DNA from: Porphyromonadaceae bacterium CG2_30_38_12
Lineage (GTDB): Bacteria; Bacteroidota; Bacteroidia; Bacteroidales; Paludibacteraceae
DNA length: 64,000 bases
Assembly (NCBI GenBank): GCA_001873635.1
Contig: MNZK01000059.1
Coordinates: 1 to 64,000, forward strand
Reading direction: 5' to 3'
In this document: piece after piece, positions 27,901-36,238 of the stretch
Layout of the letters: every line of letters starts with the position of its first letter
How positions within the stretch are numbered: position 1 is the stretch's first letter
Translations under genes and position numbers: made by a program
The notes under the pieces: model-generated
Seen by the model: only the letters and a program-made list of their open reading frames with translations
Databases searched by the model: none
Told to the model about the DNA's origin: nothing

Positions 27901-28125
27901 ATCCAACGCAGTTTTTATAAAAGCGTCGGGTTGCGTCCACAAACTGTAGGTGAAATTAGTTCCAATAGGGAAATAGTCCCAGTTCATACCATTAATAGTG
28001 AAGCTGTTACCATTTACCGACAGCCATAAACCGTCGTTGTTGTTCATTACCGATACTTTATCGGTCTGCCCTTGAACAGCATGTAACATGACAAGAAACA
28101 CGAAAGTTATGAATACTTTTTTCAT
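24985..28125 (-). CDS. Clan-A glycosidase fused to a C-terminal outer-membrane beta-barrel
   Basis: A 1046-residue two-part protein. After a signal peptide (1-19), residues 35-395 form a TIM-barrel glycosidase resembling GH2/GH5-type clan-A enzymes: FTINGMNWDYFPIG, acid/base candidate E168 in LLGNENNYG and nucleophile candidate E269 in IMFTEFGADAYN. From about residue 440 the sequence changes to alternating hydrophobic/aromatic strands with short turns (for example WFSLLGFYRTGHNHWGYDG and FGFEVTGKKSLGGLTLAFG). It ends TYIHFNIGK, like an outer-membrane porin. The whole frame is intact. In a locus without SusC it could both cut glucan and let products through. The exact GH family is not certain. 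Confidence 0.8.
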   Translation of the reverse strand: MKKVFITFVFLVMLHAVQGQTDKVSVMNNNDGLWLSVNGNSFTINGMNWDYFPIGTNFTYSLWTQPDAFIKTALDREMGMLKNMGVNTIRAYTGIQPKWITYIYENYGIWTVVNHSFGRYGLTIDGVWTPNTEYGDSRTQELLMKEVTDMAEMYKGTPGLLTYLLGNENNYGLFWSGAETEDIPIEKRESTHRAKALYKVFNDAVKKMKTIDSSRPIAICNGDMLFIDIIADECKDMDILGINCYRGMSFGDLFDKAKAKVNVPIMFTEFGADAYNAVTNQEDQASQARFLISNWKEIYANGAGYGKANNCIGGFTFQFSDGWWKYGQTLNLDVHDTHASWINGGYLDDYVPKENNMNEEWYGICAKGQTDTKGHYQLYPRAAYYALQKVHHFNSVQKSKSIASLTNYFSTIEVTDNVLKARADKAALFTEIAEKVRISGVRAEISTFTTGGSMITTPTVKNENLTTPTYPSKLGFDRMESYYIGVEAKPTENVQANVTFNILGNVAENPIDEIFYENRGAMQMIKTTDPTNNLSLSNNRIQLYQADFKWDDKWFSLLGFYRTGHNHWGYDGDFFGLYPEAHYGPNMDIYNGEAPFGFEVTGKKSLGGLTLAFGPELWWGANPALLAKYNWKIGKFGFTGIYHEDVDKRTASVSSFAIPTPQNRRATLEVKTKLGGLGISAGGIWSGSRRIGDVFQLVEGTTGNYTVYQDKIKSQDTWGGKMKLTYTQGAINWYGQGAIQGLVASGGSDYTVTYTGWRLKDSGSGNQYNFLTGLTYKIGNLEIAPNFLWQKPIVGPVPMDAPAPGRPRNILDDPFAVRANRETTAGELLFAYDPTPATRYWDWDNDEMEDAKFAMSADFVYRHQPTTQDASIGKLANRATFAFAGAPTAHDLWEVNSRIVSKINHDFGLIANIFAGTAQSNGSDERLITRFGGDVRMIYKKVKLISTAKVNDWGPYDYHHDFNLTYPLQLMADVSTSIAKQKWFIVPETRLGIRATWRSLDQYSPRYAPTYITNAAGALVADPLAVGYGNGNEWEIRTYIHFNIGK

Positions 28126-28152
28126 ATAATTTTTATTAAAAAGGTTACTATA

Positions 28153-29049
28153 TTAATATTTCAGATTTCCATCTTTGTCCCAAATTCCCCAATACGCACC
28201 CACATCGCCTTCGGCACCAACTTTCCACGATTCGTCGAAGGACGTAAAATAGAAAACATCAATTTTTTCTTCTTTCGACCACAATTGGGTATTGATAAAA
28301 TACTTCAAGGCATTTTCCTTCGATGGTAGAGCTCCTTTATAATCTTCTCCCTGGCTTGGCCAGCCTGTTTCGGTTATAATTACTTGCTTATCGCCACCAC
28401 CGGCATGCACAGCCTGATAAAACATTTCCTTCATGTACATCAGCGAATAGTCGGCATGGCAACATTCCCAAAAAGGATAACAGTTTGCTAAAATCACATC
28501 GCAAGCTTCAGTAATTTTGGGACGAGCAGCAAATTCATAATAAGCATCCACATAGCCGACTGGAACCTCAGGAATTGCTTCTTTCACGCGCAAAATTGTA
28601 TCCAACAAAGCCTCTTCGGTCATATCTTCGCGATACAAAACCTCATTGCCAACGGCTGCTATATCCACAAAACCATCCTTTGCCAATTGTATCAGTCCGG
28701 CTATTTCGGCTTCATTTTTTTCGGCATCTTTGCCCAGCCAGGCGCCAACTAAGGTTTTGAGCCCAAATTCTTTAGCTATTTTAGGAATCAATTCATTGCC
28801 CTCGATGCACGAGAAAGTGCGTATCCATTTGGTATAAGGTGCAATGACCTTCATTCTCTTTCTGATTTGTTCTTCAGAAAGCGCATCACCAGGTTTCTGC
28901 CCCTCTTCGTAAGCACTATAACAAAGTCCGTGCATGCCATCGTTCAACACTTTGCTGAACAAATCCTTCAACTCATCGTTGCTTTTATTGCCAAAATCTG
29001 CACCGGCGATTCCGGTCAAGGACAATTTTTTTCCTGCTCTTATTGACAT
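28153..29049 (-). CDS. GH17-family beta-1,3-glucan-active enzyme, no signal peptide
   Basis: A 298-residue GH17 TIM barrel. It shows GLCYSAYEEGQKP near 41-53, the acid/base E136 in AAVGNEVLYR and the nucleophile E227 in VIITETGWPSQ, with the ANCYPFWE strand between them. The aromatic TSFDESWKVG segment near the end is typical. No signal peptide or lipobox is present, pointing to the cytoplasm. It lies 21 bases downstream of a GPH-type sugar symporter gene, so it may work on imported oligosaccharides by hydrolysis or transglycosylation. It resembles the Bacteroidetes/yeast-type GH17 group more than the plant enzymes. Confidence 0.92.
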   Translation of the reverse strand: MSIRAGKKLSLTGIAGADFGNKSNDELKDLFSKVLNDGMHGLCYSAYEEGQKPGDALSEEQIRKRMKVIAPYTKWIRTFSCIEGNELIPKIAKEFGLKTLVGAWLGKDAEKNEAEIAGLIQLAKDGFVDIAAVGNEVLYREDMTEEALLDTILRVKEAIPEVPVGYVDAYYEFAARPKITEACDVILANCYPFWECCHADYSLMYMKEMFYQAVHAGGGDKQVIITETGWPSQGEDYKGALPSKENALKYFINTQLWSKEEKIDVFYFTSFDESWKVGAEGDVGAYWGIWDKDGNLKY

Positions 29050-29070
29050 AATCGTTATGTATTAAAATTT

Positions 29071-30501
29071 TTATAGTTTTCCTCTGCGTTTTATTAATTC
29101 TGTTCGTATTTCGTTCGATTTCTTTTCATTCAAGTCATATTTCCACATAATTAAAATAGCTAAGAATGCTGTAAATGCAGGAATAATAATATCGGCAAGT
29201 CGAAGATTTGTGATGGTGTCGGCAGTCTGTACAGCCATATTTTGATTAAAACCAACAAGTTTCAGCACCAAACCACCCAATACCATCGCCAACCCTTGAC
29301 CTAATTTAACCATCCACCAATAAATTGCACCAAATGTAGCTTCCTTACGTGGCATACCGTTGTTAAGTTCATCCAAATCGCAAACATCGGCTGTCATACT
29401 CATCATTAATGTAAATAATCCGCCAATTCCAAAGACCATAAATGGAATGGGCATAAAAATCATCCATGGATTTTCAGGATTAAAACCCCACCATTTTAAA
29501 ACATAGCCTACAATGGAAATGGCAGTTGCAATAAGAAATGCTTTGCGTTTTCCTAATTTGTTTGACAACCATGTAACAATAGGAATAATGATGATTGCTG
29601 TAGAAATAGCACTGATGGTCGAAAACCACGCCGGCCATGTACCTGCATCGCCATAAGAGCCTTTAAACATATAGAAAACAATGATAAAATAGCTAAACGA
29701 GGCAACCATCTGAAAACCGTTGAAAACCAAAAACGTAGCACCACAAAGTTTTACAAATTGTTTGTTTTTGGATATTTGAGCAATGCCTCTGAATAAGTCT
29801 TTCAAATTTTCGAATATTGTACTAAATGAAATCTTAGCGCGGTTTGTGAGGTTCGACTGCTCTACTTCTTTACAAAAAAGTGCTGGCATCACTCCCAATA
29901 AAATACAGATTCCTCCAACTACTATGGATAAATGGCGGACGCCAACTGCCTGTGATTCAAACAAATTCGGATTAGCAATGATTACCCAAAACCACGGAAC
30001 TATCATCCATGCAATTTGACCAATAGTTTGCGAAAATGCCATCAGGCGAGTGCGCTCTTTATAATCCGAAGTCATTTCGTAACCCAAACCAATGAGCGGT
30101 GTTGAAAATATGGTATTGGCTGTTAAATAAACTAATGATAAAATAAGGAAATACCAAAAATTATACATTTGTGTATTTTCAGGGCTTAGTTGCCACAGTA
30201 CGGCAAATAATATTCCACTCAAAATGGCTCCTGCAAAAATATACGGACGGCGGCGCCCAAAACGGGAAGTCGTATTATCGGAAATATAACCCATTATTGG
30301 GTCGCTGATAGCATCATAAAAACGGGGTAATCCGCCAAGTAAACCGGCAAGGAAAGGATCCATACCGAAAGCTGTCAGTAAAAAGAAGGCAAATACGCCC
30401 AAAGCACCAGGTAGCAAGTTATTCACTAAATGCCCCGACCCAAATGCAATTTTTTGTCCAATAGGTACAATGTCCTCTTTTGCTGTTTTGATTTGTTCCA
30501 T
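29071..30501 (-). CDS. GPH-family sugar:cation symporter (MFS)
   Basis: Inner-membrane transporter of 476 residues with about 12 helices. The loop after the second helix, DAISDPIMGYISDNT followed by SRFGRRRPYIFAG, is the signature of the glycoside-pentoside-hexuronide:cation symporters. These carriers import glycosides with Na+ or H+; sodium coupling would use the gradient made by the Na+-NQR encoded nearby. Lying between GH30 and GH17 genes, it probably brings beta-glucosides or short laminarioligosaccharides into the cytoplasm. It starts 54 bases after the GH30 gene ends. Confidence 0.92.
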   Translation of the reverse strand: MEQIKTAKEDIVPIGQKIAFGSGHLVNNLLPGALGVFAFFLLTAFGMDPFLAGLLGGLPRFYDAISDPIMGYISDNTTSRFGRRRPYIFAGAILSGILFAVLWQLSPENTQMYNFWYFLILSLVYLTANTIFSTPLIGLGYEMTSDYKERTRLMAFSQTIGQIAWMIVPWFWVIIANPNLFESQAVGVRHLSIVVGGICILLGVMPALFCKEVEQSNLTNRAKISFSTIFENLKDLFRGIAQISKNKQFVKLCGATFLVFNGFQMVASFSYFIIVFYMFKGSYGDAGTWPAWFSTISAISTAIIIIPIVTWLSNKLGKRKAFLIATAISIVGYVLKWWGFNPENPWMIFMPIPFMVFGIGGLFTLMMSMTADVCDLDELNNGMPRKEATFGAIYWWMVKLGQGLAMVLGGLVLKLVGFNQNMAVQTADTITNLRLADIIIPAFTAFLAILIMWKYDLNEKKSNEIRTELIKRRGKL

Positions 30502-30555
30502 AATTTATTAATTTAAGATAGTGTGATTTATTTTTATTGTAATTTTATATGCTTG

Positions 30556-32040
30556 CTATGGGTATAACACAACTGTTTGTAAGGCTTGTCCCTGAATAGC
30601 TATTTTTGTTGTTCTATTTTTCAAATTGATAGTCAAATCTTTAGGAGAATTTTCTTCGTTCAGCATCACCACTACAATAGTGCCATCAGGATTTTGAGCT
30701 GCTGTGAGATGCAGTTTCTCATCCGAAGTTTTAAATCCAATCCGTACTGCCCCCGGTCGAATGTATCTGCTGAAATGCGACATCACAGCATACAATGGCG
30801 TGAAATAAACTTCGTCGGTAGCAGGGTCAACAATCACGGGCGCTATACACCAGTTTTTGAACCAATTCGGTCCACCTTGCTTGTCCAGCACCATGTTCCA
30901 GTCCACCCAGCCATTCACCCAATTGTTCAGACAGCCAATAATATCGTTGGCATACCGATAAACCGGAGCATATTTTGGGTGTAAATACTTATCTTTTTCG
31001 GGCGCCCAATCCCAACCCCAATCGGTTGCTTTTTTTTGCCAATACCAACTGTCATTTTTCCATTGCGGCACTTCGGCATCGATGCAAGCTTCGGTCTGAA
31101 TCAGGTATTTATTGGGAGCCACTTGGTGAGCATGTTGCAGCGACTTGGGAAACCAATCGTACGTGCTTGCATACCAATGAATGGCTGTTCCATCGAAATA
31201 CTCCTTGGAAGCGTCGTTTTCGTACAATACGTCCACCCATTTCTCAAGTTCTTCGCCACGATTTTGGTCGTAACCAAGTATTTTCACATCCCGCTCGTTG
31301 GCTTTTAGTTTGGGTCCCAAATGATTTTTTACAAAATCAGTCATTTCTTGCGGTGTGTAATGCATGCTTTCCCAATTATTGCCACAACCCAATGGTTCAT
31401 TTTCAACCGTAATGCCCCAAATATTAATCCCTTCGGCTTTGTAAGCGTCCAAATATTTGGCAAAAAACAACGCCCATGTATCGTAATATGAGGGTAATAA
31501 TTTGCCACCGCGCCAATCGTTGTTATCTTTCATCCAAGGTGGTGCAGTCCAGGGCGATGAAATGATGTTGAAGCCATCCTTCGAAACCTGCATGGCATCT
31601 TTAATCATCGGAATAATGTCATCTTTGTCCTCTTTAATCGAAAAAGATTGCAGTTCCATATCATTTTCAACGGGAGCATAACTGTAATGCCCCAACGAAA
31701 AATCGCACGAGTTGATGTGTGTACGTGTTAATGAATATTTTGCACCGCTCTCGCCAAAATAAGCTTCAAGGATTTGCTTGCGTTTGGCAGCACTCATTTG
31801 ATGGAACAAATAAGCTGAGGCTTCGGTAAATGAACCGCCAAAACCCAGAATAGTTTGGTATTTTTCGTTGGGCAAAAGCGTAATCGACACCGATTGCTTA
31901 CATTGCTCAAAAGTTGTTACAAGCTCCGTTTTATTTGTCTTTGCCGAAGTTTCAAAAACTTCTACTTTGAATGACTGCGAAATAAGCTTACATGCAGACA
32001 TAAGAATAAGGACTAAAGTAATAGATAATTTGTTAACCAT
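30556..32040 (-). CDS. GH30 beta-glucosidase/glucanase lipoprotein
   Basis: First gene of the beta-glucan operon. From ATG 32040 the product has 494 residues with lipobox LMSAC (Cys17). The GH30 barrel shows GFGGSFTEASA near 66-76, SPWTAPPWMK near 162-171, acid/base E215 in VENEPLG and nucleophile E317 in LIQTEACID. A C-terminal beta-sandwich ends TVVLYP. The frame is open up to 32277, but that extension has no signal peptide, and an ideal promoter at 32061-32092 lies inside it, so 32040 is the start. GH30 members in laminarin loci usually attack beta-1,6 branches or beta-glucosides; the precise substrate is inferred. Confidence 0.93.
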   Translation of the reverse strand: MVNKLSITLVLILMSACKLISQSFKVEVFETSAKTNKTELVTTFEQCKQSVSITLLPNEKYQTILGFGGSFTEASAYLFHQMSAAKRKQILEAYFGESGAKYSLTRTHINSCDFSLGHYSYAPVENDMELQSFSIKEDKDDIIPMIKDAMQVSKDGFNIISSPWTAPPWMKDNNDWRGGKLLPSYYDTWALFFAKYLDAYKAEGINIWGITVENEPLGCGNNWESMHYTPQEMTDFVKNHLGPKLKANERDVKILGYDQNRGEELEKWVDVLYENDASKEYFDGTAIHWYASTYDWFPKSLQHAHQVAPNKYLIQTEACIDAEVPQWKNDSWYWQKKATDWGWDWAPEKDKYLHPKYAPVYRYANDIIGCLNNWVNGWVDWNMVLDKQGGPNWFKNWCIAPVIVDPATDEVYFTPLYAVMSHFSRYIRPGAVRIGFKTSDEKLHLTAAQNPDGTIVVVMLNEENSPKDLTINLKNRTTKIAIQGQALQTVVLYP

Positions 32041-32060
32041 TTTAGAGAATTTTGATAATA

Positions 32061-32092
32061 CAAATATAGTTGGTGCCATAGCCAATAACAAA
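32061..32092 (-). promoter_or_regulatory. Bacteroidetes promoter (TTTG-N20-TATATTTG) of the glucan operon
   Basis: On the minus strand TTTG (32089-32092) is followed after 20 bases by TATATTTG (32061-32068), the standard -33/-7 arrangement. The start codon at 32040 is 20 bases further. It should drive the eight genes down to 19938. Confidence 0.75.
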
Positions 32093-32279
32093 TTTTTTAC
32101 ATCACATAAACACGCAAAGGAAATAAGGCTACTACTCAAAACCTCAATTTTTAAAATCATACTATACTGATTATCAGAGTTTTGAAATTTTACCTGCTGC
32201 ATAACATATTTCAATAGCCATTTTCTACCAATAAAATACGCTAATATTGAACATGTAAAATCAAAAAGAATCAACATTT

Positions 32280-35171
32280 ATGCAGCGAAAAATATTTTCT
32301 ATCCTATCCGTACTCTTTTTTTTTTATTTAGTTTTAGTGGCAAATAATCCGATTGTTCGGAATTATTATAAAGAGAATTACAAAGCAGGTACTCAAAACT
32401 GGGCAATAGCTCAGGACGAGCAAAACCTCATGTATTTTGCCAACAATGGGGGTTTGCTGCAATACGATGGCAACGTTTGGATTACCACAGCGCTGAAATC
32501 CGAAACCAGCATCCGTTCGCTACTTTACGGCAAAGACGGCTGCATCTATATTTCGACTTTCAACGATTTCGGCTATTTTAAAAAAGGAAATAATCGGCTC
32601 GTTTATCATTCGTTAGCTCAAAAAACAGGTATTGATAAAAAAGAGTCCAACGCACTATACAATATTATTCAGGCTACACACAATATCTATTTTCAGGGGA
32701 AAAATAGCATTTTTGAATATGATGGAAAAAACATCAACAAAATTTCTTTTCCCAGCAAAATCAACGCATCTGCTTTTGTAAATGGTGTGTTGATGTTGGC
32801 AAGCGAAAAAAGTGGTGCTTTCGTGCTCAACGGCAAGCAATTTATGCGGCTTCCTGGTTCCGAAATGCTAATGAATAAAAAGGTTTGCTCTATACTTTCG
32901 CTCGATAATCAAACGGTTTTGTTTATAACCAATCAGTACGGTGTGTATGCCTACAACGGTATTTCCATAAGTAAATACAATACCGGTATTGATAATTTTT
33001 TAATGGCTAACCAGGTGTTTTGTGCAGCTCGGAGCAATCATGTATTAGCATTTGGGACTGTTCAAAAAGGGGCTGCCATTCTCAACCTGACAACAAAATC
33101 GGTACAATATGTCAACACGTTCAGCGGCTTGCAAAACAACACCGTACTGAGTATGACTTTCGACCGTCAGCAGAATTTGTGGCTGGGTTTGGATAAAGGT
33201 ATCGATTTGGTGGTATTAAATGTGCCTGTACAAAATATTTTTGGCAAAAACAATTTATATGGTGCCGGCTATAGTTCCATTGTGAAAGATAAGCTCCTGT
33301 ATATGGCTACCAATCAGGGTCTTTTCGTTACAACTTATCCGCTTGCCAACACTGATACTTCGCTTCAACCTTATCTGATCAAAGGCTCAGAAGGGCAAGT
33401 TTGGAACCTCACCGAAATTGACAACACCCTTTTTGGAGGCGATGACCGAGGCGCATTTACAGTACGTGGCACAAGCATTGAACGCATCAAAGGCTTGCCA
33501 GGAACGTGGAATTTTAAACCCATGCCCAACCATCCCAATTTGATCTTAGGCTGTTCATACAACGGATTGTTTATGCTCAAAAAAACAGGCCGCAAATGGC
33601 TTCTTTCGCATTTTCTGAAAGGAAATTTCAAGGAATCAAGCCCGCTGTTTGAACCATTATCCGACGGTTCAGTATGGTTTAGTCATTGGCAAAAGGGGCT
33701 TTTTAAACTGAAACTGAATGAGGCTTTGGATAGTATCGTGCGTGTATCAAATTATGATAAAGCCAAAGGCTTTCCGACCAATCGCAACAATACTTTTTTC
33801 AAAATCAAAAATTCGCTCATTTTCTCCTCCGAAGGTGGCTTTTTCAGCTACAATGCTAAGACAGACAGCATGGTTAGCAACAACACATGGAATCAGCTTT
33901 TCGCTTCCAAGCCTGCCTACATCCGTTTGCACGAAAGTCCAAAGGGCGATGTGTGGTGCGTTTCGGGACGCTTTTTGGGCTTGGCACGCATTCAAAAAGA
34001 CGGTTCTTATCGCATGGATTCAACCTCTTATCGTATTTTACAGTCCAAGATTTTGCCGGGTTTCGAACATTTTCTTTTCGTCGATAATCAAAAAACAATT
34101 TTGAGCACCGAGGATGGATTTAGCAGTGTCAATACAAACGAATTACCTAAAGATAAGTCAAACTTTAAGGTATTGATTAGCATTATAATTGCATCCAAAG
34201 ATAGCTATTCGGAAAACGAAACACGACACATCATGGCTAATTTATTACAGCAGGAAACCTTCCCGAAAAGCCATAATTCTGTCCGCATCGAATACAACGC
34301 ACCCGAATATCGTGGAGAGAGTATGATTCAATACAGCTACAAACTCGAGAACTACGATAATAATTGGTCGGAATACACAACTGAGAATAGAAAAGAATAC
34401 AACAAACTTCCTCGAGGTACATACATTTTTCGCGTGAAAGCTCGTAACTTATTGGAATCGAAAGAGGTAGAAACATCCTACGAATTCCGGATTGCCCCTG
34501 CCTGGTACGAATCTAACTTTGCTTTTGTAATTTATTTCCTACTGCTTATTGTTGCTATTATGCAATTGTATCTATTTGTAAAACATAAATCTGCAAAAGG
34601 TGCACGTGAAATGGAGGAACGAAAAGAACGCGAATTGCAAGAACATAAAAATGCCTTTGAAGCCGAAACTACTGCCAAAAAGAAGGAGATTAAAGAACTA
34701 AAAAACCAACAACTGCAATACGAATTGCGTCATAAAGCACAGGAATTGGCTACTTCAACGATGAACCTGATTCGCAAAAACGATATTTTGCTCGAAATGT
34801 TAGATAGTATTGGCAAAGTTACTGACGAAATTAAAAAGTCGAACGATCAGAGCACAATTATAAGCCATTTAGGCAAAATGGAACGACAAATAAAACAAAA
34901 TATTGAACAGGATAAAAACTGGAAACGTTTTGAGGAAAACTTTGATTTAGTATATGAAAATTACCTGAAACGCTTAAGCGAAAACTATCCGGAGCTTAAC
35001 ATAACCGACAAAAAAATATGTGCTTATATCAAAATGGATTTGTCGTCGAAGGACATGGCTCCGTTGCTCAACATGTCGGTTCGAAGCATCGAAACAAATC
35101 GTTACCGCATTCGACAGAAATTGCAAGTAGGTCGTGACGTGAATTTGGCCGATTTCTTGCAGAAATTCTAA
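32280..35171 (+). CDS. Propeller/Y_Y_Y membrane regulator with LuxR-type HTH
   Basis: A 963-residue single-chain sensor, divergent from the glucan operon and probably its regulator. A signal-anchor (about 7-22) is followed by repeated propeller blades in the periplasm (NWAIAQDEQNLMYFANN, NLWLGLDKGIDLV), then a triple-tyrosine domain (near 684-735, SYKLENYDNNWSEY). Next are one membrane helix (747-767), a charged coiled coil with EMEERKERELQEHK, and a C-terminal LuxR/GerE-like helix-turn-helix (about 907-957, DLSSKDMAPLLNMSVRSIE). There is no histidine kinase or receiver domain, unlike an HTCS, so the signal would pass directly from the periplasmic sensor to the DNA-binding end. The ligand is probably a beta-glucan fragment. 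Confidence 0.88.
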   Translation: MQRKIFSILSVLFFFYLVLVANNPIVRNYYKENYKAGTQNWAIAQDEQNLMYFANNGGLLQYDGNVWITTALKSETSIRSLLYGKDGCIYISTFNDFGYFKKGNNRLVYHSLAQKTGIDKKESNALYNIIQATHNIYFQGKNSIFEYDGKNINKISFPSKINASAFVNGVLMLASEKSGAFVLNGKQFMRLPGSEMLMNKKVCSILSLDNQTVLFITNQYGVYAYNGISISKYNTGIDNFLMANQVFCAARSNHVLAFGTVQKGAAILNLTTKSVQYVNTFSGLQNNTVLSMTFDRQQNLWLGLDKGIDLVVLNVPVQNIFGKNNLYGAGYSSIVKDKLLYMATNQGLFVTTYPLANTDTSLQPYLIKGSEGQVWNLTEIDNTLFGGDDRGAFTVRGTSIERIKGLPGTWNFKPMPNHPNLILGCSYNGLFMLKKTGRKWLLSHFLKGNFKESSPLFEPLSDGSVWFSHWQKGLFKLKLNEALDSIVRVSNYDKAKGFPTNRNNTFFKIKNSLIFSSEGGFFSYNAKTDSMVSNNTWNQLFASKPAYIRLHESPKGDVWCVSGRFLGLARIQKDGSYRMDSTSYRILQSKILPGFEHFLFVDNQKTILSTEDGFSSVNTNELPKDKSNFKVLISIIIASKDSYSENETRHIMANLLQQETFPKSHNSVRIEYNAPEYRGESMIQYSYKLENYDNNWSEYTTENRKEYNKLPRGTYIFRVKARNLLESKEVETSYEFRIAPAWYESNFAFVIYFLLLIVAIMQLYLFVKHKSAKGAREMEERKERELQEHKNAFEAETTAKKKEIKELKNQQLQYELRHKAQELATSTMNLIRKNDILLEMLDSIGKVTDEIKKSNDQSTIISHLGKMERQIKQNIEQDKNWKRFEENFDLVYENYLKRLSENYPELNITDKKICAYIKMDLSSKDMAPLLNMSVRSIETNRYRIRQKLQVGRDVNLADFLQKF

Positions 35172-35219
35172 TAGCAAATTCATTCACAAAGAGGGTGATT
35201 GTTATTTGCAAACAATAAT

Positions 35220-36197
35220 TCAACTCATTTCTAACATCCGTAAAATCGGCTTCACAGCTTTTATCTGTATTGCCTCATCCACCAAAATTTCTGGTGTTTC
35301 GTTCAATAAACACAGATAGAGCTTCTCGAGGGTATTTAAACGCATAAAATTACATTCGTTACAAGCGCAAGTACTGTCGTTAGGTGGTACCGGAACAAAC
35401 TGCTTATCAGGACTTTTCTTTTGCATTTCGTGCATGATGCCACTTTCGGTAGCTACTAAAAATGTGTTTTTATCAGAATGTATGGAATAATTCAGCAAAG
35501 CTTGTGTACTTCCAATAAAATCTGCCATCAACAACAAAGGGCGTTTACATTCGGGGTGAGCCAGCACTTCCGCTTCGGGGTATTCGGCTTTAAGTTTCAC
35601 CAACTTTTCAAGCGAAAATTGCTCGTGTACATGGCAGGCTCCATCCCATAACAACATATCGCGACCTGTTACACTATTGATGTAATTTCCAAGATTCCGA
35701 TCCGGACCAAAAATTAATTTAGCATCGCGGGGAAACTGATCGACAATTTTTTTTGCATTGGTCGAAGTTACAACCACATCCGTTAGAGCTTTCACTGCCG
35801 CTGTGGTGTTTACGTAAGAAATAACAGTATGGTCAGGGTGCGCCTTACAAAACACTTCAAAAGCATCAGCAGGGCAACTATCAGCTAAGGAGCAACCCGC
35901 TTTCATGTCCGGAATAAGTACTTTTTTGGTTGGCGAAAGTATTTTGGCGGTTTCGCCCATGAAATGTACGCCGCAAAGCACAATAATGTCGGCATTGGTT
36001 TTGGCAGCTTGTTGCGCTAATGCTAAACTATCGCCTACCACGTCGGCTATATCCTGAATATCGCCCGTTTGATAGTAGTGTGCCATAATAACGGCATTTT
36101 TTTCGGCTTTGAGTTGTAAAATTTTTGTCCTTAAATCTTCTTGTTTTTGTTGGGATGAATTACCAGATGCTAAGTTCATATCGTTTTCTGTGTGCAT
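35220..36197 (-). CDS. nadA: Quinolinate synthase
   Basis: Condenses iminoaspartate with dihydroxyacetone phosphate to quinolinate in NAD biosynthesis, using a 4Fe-4S cluster. The 325-residue protein has [20 protein letters not shown] near 38-57, and the three cluster cysteines lie in [19 protein letters not shown] and [17 protein letters not shown] and TESGIMHEM are further family blocks. ATG 36197 is used since the frame beyond it opens only at a TTG. nadB and nadC are not adjacent here. It converges on the glucan-locus regulator with a 48-base gap. Confidence 0.97.
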   Translation of the reverse strand: MHTENDMNLASGNSSQQKQEDLRTKILQLKAEKNAVIMAHYYQTGDIQDIADVVGDSLALAQQAAKTNADIIVLCGVHFMGETAKILSPTKKVLIPDMKAGCSLADSCPADAFEVFCKAHPDHTVISYVNTTAAVKALTDVVVTSTNAKKIVDQFPRDAKLIFGPDRNLGNYINSVTGRDMLLWDGACHVHEQFSLEKLVKLKAEYPEAEVLAHPECKRPLLLMADFIGSTQALLNYSIHSDKNTFLVATESGIMHEMQKKSPDKQFVPVPPNDSTCACNECNFMRLNTLEKLYLCLLNETPEILVDEAIQIKAVKPILRMLEMS

Positions 36198-36238
36198 ATA
36201 TTTCAATTTTTTTTTGATTCATAAAGCAGAAGGCAAAG

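Noticed and set aside
32041-32277. N-terminal extension of GH30 by 79 residues
   Set aside because: An ideal -33/-7 promoter lies inside it and the lipoprotein signal begins only at 32040.
35172-35219. Terminator between the regulator and nadA
   Set aside because: ATTGTT and AACAAT can pair, but the stem is short and AT-only.
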